Positions 56,240 to 64,000 of a DNA stretch of 64,000 nt are shown in pieces. The stretch lies in contig MNCI01023457.1 of NCBI GenBank assembly GCA_015680685.1, positions 1,221,654 to 1,285,653 of the forward strand. Direction: 5' to 3'. Positions within the stretch are counted from its first letter, which is position 1, and every line of letters begins with the position of its first letter. The notes below the pieces were generated by a model that worked only from the letters and a program-made list of their open reading frames with translations, ran no database searches and had not been told where the DNA came from. A program made the translations under genes and the position numbers. This DNA is from Gnetum montanum. Lineage: Eukaryota; Streptophyta; Gnetopsida; Gnetales; Gnetaceae.

Positions 56240-57921
56240 GGATGATGAAACCCAAAGAATCTTTGATTTATTGAAGGCAAAAATAATGAGTGAATGGCTG
56301 CTTATAATACTAGATTCATAGAATCTTTTTTAGGTGGAGGTGGATGCAAGTGGACTTGGCATTGGAGGGGTACTTTTACAAGAAGGTAGGCTTGTTACTT
56401 TCTTTTTAGAGAAGTTGAATAAGTCAAGGTAAAAATATAATATATGTGAGAAGGATTTGTATGCTATTCTTCAAGAAATCAAGTATTAGAGGCATTACTT
56501 ATTGTCCAATCACTTTGATGACTGACTTTCAATTTTTCAATTCTAAAAAGAAGTTGAGTGCCATACACATGAAGTGGATTGCATAATTGCAAGAGTTCAA
56601 TTTTGTGCTCAAGCACAAAATTAAAAAAGCCAATATGATGGTTGATGCATCAACTAGGGTGCATGCAATAAATTTTAGCATGCCTCATCTAGAAGGTATG
56701 CGTGATTTTGTTGATTTGTATAAATATAATTGTGATTTTGGGTAGGTTTGGAAGAGTCTCAAAAAACCATGTTGAGTAGGGTAGACCAATGAAGCGACTA
56801 TCATATTTAAGATGAATTATTATTTAAAAATGATAAGGTATGTATTTCCAATTTTTATTTTAGAAGAAAAATTTTGGTTGACAACCATTGATGTGACATG
56901 ATAGGTTATATGGATAGAGATAAAAAATTAGAGCTTATGGGTAGGCACTAGTTTTTAGTCTAGAATGATAATTAAGTTTTCAAATTTGTGGAGCGTTTGA
57001 CATGTTAAAAATTCAAAGGAGATAAAGAAGTGGATGGAAATTATATGACTACCAATTTCTAAGGGTTCATGGAAAAGTATATTAATGAACTTTGTGAGTA
57101 GGATTCCAAAGATAAAAAGTGAGAATGATGCTATCTTTGTTATGGTGGATAGATTCTACAACATGATATACTTCATTCAGTGCAAAAAGATAAGTGATGC
57201 ATCTCATGTTGCAAATTTATTTTTTCAACATGTTGTGAAGTTGCATGGGACTTCTTTTAATATTGTTAGTGATAGAGACTTCAAGTTCACTAGTCATTTT
57301 TTAAGGTTCATTTGAAAAATTTTAGGGAAAAAGCTAATTTTTTTAGTGCATATCATCTATGATTTGGTGTCCAAACTGAAGTGATGAATAAATCTTTGGT
57401 GAATATTTTAAGGTGTTGATGTGATGGACAACCTAATTAGTGGAAAAATTTGTTGCATGATGTTGAGTTTTCCTAAAATAATGCTTTTCATGTTGCCATT
57501 AGTAAGATCCCATTAAAGGTAAATTATTATTTTTGTCCAAAGATGGTGGAACCTGTAAGTTGCTTTAAGGGAGATGCTCAACCAAGTGTTGATTTTGTAT
57601 AAGTAAAGGCTAATATTGAGAAGAAGGTTGAAAAAAGTTATTAAGAGGAATGATACTAAGGAGCAACCTAACTTTGTTGTTGGTGATATAATTTGGATGT
57701 ACTTGAAGAAGAATAGGTTGAGAGGTGTCAACTTCTTAAAGTTGAAAGTCACAAAGATGGGTCCTTTCAAGATAAATGCCAAAATTAATGATAGTTCTTT
57801 TGAAATTTTCTTACTAAATGATGTGTGTATATATTTTGTATGTAATGTTGTAGATCTTATATATTATTATGACATATCATTCCTAGATGTTGTAGAAAAT
57901 ATCAAATATATGTTATATTAG
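56240..57921 (+). pseudogene. Element D RNase H and integrase, resumed after element C
   Basis: VEVDASGLGIGGVLLQEGRL at about 56338-56400 is the RNase H start of chromoviruses, followed by CEKDLYAILQEIKY. The integrase core begins near 57085 (MNFVSRIPK, then FVMVDRF with the first catalytic Asp) and has NIVSDRDFKFTSHF with the second. The third catalytic region near 57370 is decayed. The open piece 57616-57921 is the C-terminal part, with KMGPFKINAKINDSSFEI and a VCNVVDLIYYYD ending typical of the family. Stops occur in between. Confidence 0.8.
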
Positions 57922-58439
57922 ACATTATGCGTAAGAAGATATTTTGACAATCACCAAAAATGTGTAACATTTGACATTATGCATAAAGAAAAATAACATG
58001 GAAAATGCATAAGGAAAAAGAAAAAATGCTTTATTTATATGGAATAATATATCTAGGATCATGCTCTAGGTGTTTCTTGGGTTATCTTCCTTCAACATCT
58101 ATTCCTTGGAGACTATCTATCATTTCCACCATAGTTAGGCCTATCTTTGATCAAAAGGGGTAATCAATCACCTTTCTATCATACTTCACCCAACACCTAT
58201 TACTCACCATTACTAGCTCTTCAACTCCATGTTGATACAACTTCTAATACCCAGGTACAAATAGCTTAGGTCAAACCCCCAAAGGTCATCTTGAGAGGCA
58301 TGCTTGTTATTACAACATGCCTTTCAGGTCTTAATTGCAACTTCCTCCTTTTGGGTCTTATTACAATAATTATGACACTTGTTATGAAGAGGCACCATCT
58401 TCATTATTGAGTAGCACCATTTAGGAAATGAAACCTAAC

Positions 58440-58620
58440 AATTATAATGGACTAGTAGATGATGAAATCATACAAGGTAGCATTGATGAATTGAAGGGGG
58501 CTATTGACATGTCCAAGTTTTCAATGAATAAGAAGGCTATTGTACTCAAATGAAGAGAAGCTTTTATCACTCATGGAGTGAAGATACATGAGTACTTAAT
58601 CCATTGGAAAGATCTTATTT
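58440..58620 (+). pseudogene. Element D chromodomain remnant
   Basis: GVKIHEYLIHWKDL at about 58576-58618 fits the central strand of chromodomains (EYLVKWKG type), which direct integration by binding modified histones. One stop lies just before. The expected following ATWE-type part is missing because sequence homologous to the LTR end starts at once. Confidence 0.5.
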
Positions 58621-58736
58621 TCATTAATTAAAGATGGCTAGTTTTTTCTTGTTTTCTAGCAAATTGAATTATCTTCATAATATGTAGATTTAGTATGTAT
58701 TTGAAGGGTTAAAGAAAATGGAGTGACCCTACTTCA
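58616..58736 (+). repeat. Element D 3' LTR remnant (last ~120 bases)
   Basis: It aligns with 4857-4982, sharing TTATTTTCATTAA, TTCTTGTTTTCTAG and the final CCCTNCTT...CA. The first about 720 bases of the LTR, the polypurine tract and the end of the chromodomain are missing, so a deletion removed them. Confidence 0.65.
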
Positions 58737-58819
58737 CTTTTTATCTTTTCTATCTCTTTTAGTTTATATGCCCAAGATTTTCTTTGTAGTAGAAAGGTCC
58801 TTCATCTTAAATTGATATG

Positions 58820-59195
58820 ACCACTAATATTCCAGCTTTAAAATTTCTTGCTATTGATATATCATGCAAGGATCTCTATCAACTCTTAGATACTTAAATA
58901 TTAATATGTAAGTATCAAATTTCTTATACCATACCCTAGGGGATTATTTCAACCTATATAAGAATTTTAGCAAATGACATATCATGTTTAACTTTCCTTT
59001 AATCACATAACCTTCATGTTACTGCATTTAGATTTTTTCATCAAAATTTTTACAAATAAAAGTAGTTTTAACATTCATTTGATCAAGTTCAATATCTAAA
59101 CTAGCCATAAAAGATAACATGACTCTTATAGAGGTGAGCTTTAATACTAGTGTAAAAACTTCTTCATAATTAATACCCTCTTTTTGGGATTAGGG
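58820..59195 (-). pseudogene. Ty1/copia reverse transcriptase fragment
   Basis: The minus strand from 59195 encodes GINYEEVFTLVLKLTSIRVM, LDIELDQMNVKTTFICKNF, EGYVIKGKLNMICHLLKFLY and SPRVWYKKFDTYIL. This is the RT of Ty1/copia elements, distinct from the gypsy RTs elsewhere. It carries several stops. LTRs of this element are not seen; it is the target or a neighbour of D. Confidence 0.75.
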
Positions 59196-59756
59196 AGGTT
59201 TTCATTATATGTGGAATACATTAATATTTTTGGACTTTTTTAAATTATTAATTTTTTCATCAATGAGTACTAATCATTGCAAAGATTATAATTTTTAGTA
59301 AAATCACTAGATATCTTAAATTAATAATTAGTAATATCTACCATTAAATGGAGATTCATATCATGTCAACTTAAAGAAATTACTTCTATATTTCATGCTA
59401 TATATTAGTACAAACTTCAATAGAGTTAATCTAATACTTCCATGAAAATATTTATTTCACTTCAAAATTTAAAAAAAAATACAAAGAAATCATGTTATAT
59501 TTGCATATTATTCTAAAAAAAAAGTATTGAGACCATCATGTAATACAATATTATGCAAATTTACTCGTAGCCTGTGCACTAGCATTCACATTCTACTACA
59601 ACATGTCCTTAACTATCTAGTTTGCTTTCTTATTTAGGTTACCTTTTTTTTTATCCCTTGTTTTGCTTATTCATGCATAAACCACTAAGCTATTTTTCAC
59701 TATTCTAACTTTAGTATCCTTAGGATTATATATCCATTTACAATCCATCCATTTTT
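59196..59756. other. AT-rich sequence between copia RT and the next pseudogene
   Basis: About 560 AT-rich bases. The first part may be the decayed upstream continuation of the copia RT. Nothing else is supported. Confidence 0.35.
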
Positions 59757-62220
59757 CATTTACTCTTGATTCAATTCTATATCTTTTATAATGTCATTTC
59801 TTGATTCAATATTTCTTGCCCTATCCACCCATATAATGTCCACCTCATTTTTGTGTCCTAGACTAATCAAAAGCATCATTCCATTTGTGATATCATAAAA
59901 TGGATTAAATGAATTCTTTGTCCTCCTATTATGTAATCTAACATATGCACATTTTTGTTCCTCCACATGAGTCCCATCAATGTCTAATGTTGGATCCATA
60001 ATATTCTACTAAAAATTTCTTGGCTAGAAAGATTTTATCATAACATCCTCACATAATATGGTGTCCTAAAAAGCATTTAAATTTTCTAAAAGTTTCTTCT
60101 AGTAATTTATTTTTTCCATTAACTTTATCTTATAATTTCCCTAAAGCCCTTCCATCACCTCATCCCATACCTTAATGTGAAATCTAGCACAATTTGTAAT
60201 CATTGTTATGTATTCCGTTTGATCAAATGTTGTATCTAGGACCTTTGGTTCATCTCTAAGAAGAATTGAATGTCTGTTAATAGTTTCCCATAGTTGGAAC
60301 TATCTAGACCAATTTATTTCCCAATATTTCTTTCCTATATCATCACAAGAGTAGCCTTCTTAAGGTAGAATTTAATATAATGAATATGTTGCATTCCAAA
60401 AATATTTCTTACTTGACTTGATATGTATCCTTCAAGAAATTATTTAAATTCATATACCATATTAATGTAATATGGGGTATAGTTTCTTCCATTATCCTTA
60501 TCTATAGCATGATTCATGTTCATAAGCTTTGGTAAATAAATTATATCTTTTTTCCTTGTAGCCATTAAAAGTCTTCTAAAACTTCCATCAATATCCTAAT
60601 GCATATGCTATACTGGAAGAAAGATTAACTCTATAATCTTGAAAATTCTTCTTATTAGAAGTAACAAAAAATAAAGAAAACATATTTATTCTTATTATCT
60701 CCTTCACAGTTATCCATTTGCAAAAAAAGTGTAGCAAGTAATGGCTTAAAATTAGATCTTGGATTAACTTCATTTAAATAATTTAAATCTGTTTACTCTT
60801 TGTGTACTATTGTAAAATTGTTGAGAAGCACTTCTGAAAGTGAGAATCCTTTAGACTTGTATTATCTCTTCATCATATGATCACACTTGTTAATAGGATT
60901 CACCTCCAAATCTCTCAAGCATTTGGACAAATATGTTATGGTAAATTTTGAATCCATCTATGTATAAAATGGACTAAAATGCTTAAAACCTTTATATCCT
61001 TATCCTTTCACTAGAGTTCTTGTAAGAGATATATAAAACATCTTCTTCTTGATAATACTCTTAGGTAAGATTAACAGTTTTTCCAATGAAGTTTTGGATT
61101 TCTCCATTTTATCTTGAATGATGCTTAAGTAATTATTATGCTTCCTTGTCTGTAGATCCCTATAAATATAGTAGTTGTTCCTTTATATAGTTACATTATC
61201 ATAATGATTTTGTAGCTCCCTTTAAATTCTATCTCTCTCCAATGGGTCCTTGGTATATTTCTTTTTCTTATACAATGTATGACAAGTTCTACAAACTAAG
61301 AAGTTATGCTTTTTACTAAAAGTTACATTTGGATAGTATTTTTTGAAAATATTTAATAATTAACTTTTACTAATTGGTGTTAATCTAATATAAGCTAACC
61401 TAGGATTAATGCAATGTTTCAGTAAAATGCATTGACTCATACTCATAGGTAATGTTTTAATAGGTATAGATGTTTCATCCCTCATAACCTATTTACACTC
61501 TAATAGTAATTGGTCATGCATATTGCCAACAACACTCTTGAGAATTGTGATTGTTACAATCTTGCTTAATCTAGGCTTTACCTTTCCAATGTTTTCATGA
61601 TTAAAGAACACATGTCTAAGACCTCTTATAAATCTTAATTTCAAAATATTTTATTGTCCTCACTATATGGATTCCATCCTTGATAACATAATTTGATTCA
61701 AATTTATGCATAATGTATGATCTTCTATCATTACAATTCATCATGGAAATCATTTGTCATGTCTTTCTAATATCTCCTATAGTAATATTTTGCATATAGT
61801 TCTTCTTGTAGAAATTAGCATACATGATGGATAGAAATTTGTTTGGATGGTGAGAGGATCTAGTTCCTAATATTCCTTCTTGTTCTCTATTATTGATATG
61901 ATCTTCCTTCCTCATACTCTTATAATATTTTTTATCTATGAATGCATTGAAGATAGGATGAATTGGCTTACTAATTATAGGATTAACAAATTCAATTTCC
62001 TCCCATACATTTATCTCAGTAGGATTCTCCCTCTATACTATCATTGATAGGATATCCTTAAAGAATAAATAACAATCATGAAAATCTTTATCAGTTGATT
62101 CAATAGAGACACTGATTTCATTATCAAATAGATGAATAATAGAAATATTGGTCCTACAATCTATATCACATCTAAACTTCATTCTATTTTGTCTTCATGA
62201 ATCTACCATAGTATCATCTA
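59757..62220 (-). pseudogene. Decayed gene resembling DUF7869-type plant proteins
   Basis: Read on the minus strand from 62220. Recognisable blocks in order: FLVCRTCHTLYKKKKY with a following charged stretch (about 61305-61150), a C-x2-C segment before a helix; LFLQMDNCEGDNKNKYVFFI (about 60728-60668), the DNC...NKYVF block that I associate with DUF7869 proteins; VWDEVMEGL (about 60180); and SFNPFYDITNG then DIIWVDRARN (59920-59820) near the C-terminus. More than ten stops interrupt it. These proteins are multi-copy in some plants and may belong to mobile elements. The name rests on memory of the family; the blocks themselves are seen in the sequence. Confidence 0.45.
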
Positions 62221-62559
62221 TCTAAGTTCTATAGATTATCCTTGTTGTAAGGAATCCATCTTTTATACATTACTAATTTAACATAACCTTTCTTCTAAAT
62301 AATTTATCATGTCTCTTCTTTATATCATTTTACAAGGGATCCATATCAAATTGCTATAAATCTAAGTGAAAATAAAACAAAAACTTTATTAGTCATGCAT
62401 CACTAGTATTAAATATAATTTTTGAAAATTATGAATCATTGCATACTAAAATAAATTATAAAAATATTTTACATTAATAAGCAAAATCAAAGACATCAAA
62501 ATGAGCATATACAAAATCATCACAATTAGACAAATAAAAATAGAAATTTTTACCATGAC
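62221..62559. other. AT-rich sequence, no gene seen
   Basis: About 340 bases between the DUF7869-like remnant and a gag fragment. It may include the decayed start of the former. Confidence 0.3.
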
Positions 62560-63365
62560 ATGTTTGGTGATGATAAATCCTTGTTGGCCATTAACAGCAT
62601 GATGCAAATCACAGAGGCAATTAAAATACCCCATAGGCATTGCAAGGAAAGTTGCATCAAAAGGCTTGATATGAATAACATCCCTAAAATTGTAAGAGGC
62701 TATGATTTTGGTCCACAACATCATTTGCAAGCCTTCCATGGTGCTTGCATCTTATCAAACACTGAAAGTGGGTGGAAAAAGATTAAACTCTTTTCTAGGA
62801 TACTAATCGACAAACCCAAAGTGTGGTATAGATCGTTGAAACCAAATTCAATTCATTAGTGGTCCACAATGCTAGAACTATTCAATGAGAAATACCAAAC
62901 CTATGTGAGGTTGTCTAACCTATAGAAATGAATCCAAGGATGGAAAGAAGAGTAACATGAACCCTTGGATATGGCTTTAAATAGATACTATTATTTATTG
63001 AATAAATTTCTAGGCCATGATTTCTCTCAAGAAGAGCAAATTTTCCACATCATAGATGGGTTTCATAGTCAAATGAGAGAGACCCTTGGGATGTATGCTT
63101 AAGGTCAATTATATGAACTAGGAATCCATTAGATCCAAAAGCTAATCGAGTGTGTGGCAAAAGAAGAAGGAGAGTTATGTAAATGAGAGAATGTTGAGAA
63201 ATATCACTAAAACCCAACTCTTCAAATGACAAGGATCTATATCTATGATAAGGAAAAAGAGTTAGCTCTTAATGAGATGATTTCACAACAAACCTTGTGA
63301 ATAGAAAAGTCTATCAATGAGCTTGAAGCAAGGTTAGATAAGATTTTGGAATGTGTACTAACCTA
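62560..63365 (+). pseudogene. Retrotransposon gag fragment
   Basis: The plus strand encodes KIKLFSRILIDKPKVWYRSL followed by KPNSIH, then LELFNEKYQTYVRLSNL and FLGHDFSQEEQIFHIIDGF. This matches the order of a gag core (WYRSL, PNSI, FxxxY). Stops occur at several points. No other part of its element is recognised; the sequence at 63369 belongs to another element. Confidence 0.55.
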
Positions 63366-63368
63366 AAT

Positions 63369-64000
63369 TGTCAGTGTAAGGCTGGAAGGGAAATAGACAC
63401 TAAAAGATCATTGGGCATGCATAGTTGACCCTACCTTCACTTGAGGGCAAGCTGGAAAAGAGAACAAAGGCAGAGTGCCTTGGATGGTTTGCACACAAAT
63501 CATCCAAGGACTTCCCCAATTGTAAGCTATGGCTAGCACTAGGGTTATCGTAAATGGTGTCTTAAAATGTGAACAGTGCACGTAAAATGTAAATAGGATT
63601 GTAAACAGAATATAAGTAGAACGTAAATAGAATGTAGTAAGTAGAATGTAAAAAAAATGTAAACTAAATATAAAAAAAAGTAAATGGAAATAATGATTGG
63701 CTGGAAAAAATGAACTGAATTGTATTGCTTAGAAAAGATGTGCACTGGGCAAAGCGTAGCTGCACGTGTGGATGGCAGGTCAAACACCTACCCCTAGGGT
63801 GATGTGACATGATGATGTGATGTGATATACATGAGAAGTTCTTAGATGCTAGGAGTCAAGTGTGCTGAGCGCCCAAGGATTTCTGGTCTTCCATAATGTT
63901 CTTAGAATTGCCAGTGTCTCCAATTGCCAAACCCCCAGTTCATGAGAATTAACAGGGTATTTATAGGGTTGGGCCGAACTCAGGTTTGGAATTCAATAAC
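63369..64000 (-). repeat. LTR-like sequence related to the element A LTR, running off the window
   Basis: It starts TGTCAGTG and then follows the LTR of A: GGCTGGAAGG, GACCCTACCTTCACTTGAGG (A has ACCCTACCTTCGCCTGAGGG), CCTTGGATGGTTTGC and AAGGACTTCCCC. A stretch of GTAAA words (63550-63680) takes the place of the GCGTAAACA repeats. Minus-strand CTATAAATACCC near 63955 would be its TATA box. It may be a solo LTR or the left end of a further element. Confidence 0.65.

Larger units (their letters stand above)
4137..58736 (+). mobile_element. Element D: chromovirus-like Ty3/gypsy element, split by element C
   Basis: D has a 5' LTR (4137-4982), a tRNA-iMet primer site, gag with a zinc knuckle, protease and RT up to about 7795. 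It resumes at 56235 with RNase H, integrase and a chromodomain-like end, then the last part of its 3' LTR ending at 58736. Flanks are GTTTT (4132-4136) and CTTTT (58737-58741), a possible decayed 5-base target duplication. Without C it is about 6.2 kb, short for the family because most of the 3' LTR is deleted. Coding regions carry many stops. Confidence 0.75.

Overview
The window is plant nuclear DNA made almost wholly of retrotransposons. Evidence is Ty3/gypsy Gag, protease, reverse transcriptase (RT), RNase H and integrase motifs, primer-binding sites matching plant tRNA-Asn and tRNA-iMet, GT-AG introns and TATA boxes. There is no bacterial operon structure. The nesting depth and large Tat-type elements suggest a seed plant with a big genome, possibly a gymnosperm, but the species cannot be read from the sequence. 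I see no clear intact host gene.

The layout is a set of nested insertions. Element D is a chromovirus-like Ty3/gypsy element on the + strand (4137-58736). It is split by element C, Tat-like on the - strand (about 7799-56234). C is split by element B, Tat-like on the + strand (13807-49877). B is split by element A, Tat-like on the - strand (30553-47603). A has a perfect GAAAG target duplication and B a perfect CTAGT duplication. By eye, LTR divergence rises from A to B to C, as the nesting order requires. Left of D lies another decayed Tat-like element (E, - strand) and a C2H2 zinc-finger remnant. Right of D lie a Ty1/copia RT remnant, a decayed gene resembling DUF7869-type proteins, a gag fragment, and an LTR-like stretch related to the LTR of A running off the window end.

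A and B share one plan: LTR, tRNA-Asn primer site, gag-pro in one frame, a long spacer, then pol (RT, RNase H, a second RNase H, integrase), a repeat-rich 3' region, a polypurine tract and the second LTR. The spacer holds the most interesting feature, a gene on the strand opposite to gag-pol with its own TATA box and eight exons. In A it runs 36958-41300; in B a strongly diverged homologue runs 24903 down to 20251. Exon order, exon lengths and checked intron phases agree between the two copies. C has too short a spacer to hold it.

Most coding regions are broken, often at Gln, Trp or Arg codons turned into stops, as expected from decay of methylated cytosines. A is the best preserved. It contains an 87-base run of N in its RNase H region, where B suggests about 330 bases should be. 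The noncoding parts of A are filled with a short GCGTA-type palindromic motif that is absent from its coding exons; B has an analogous GCTACGCTA-type motif in its LTRs.
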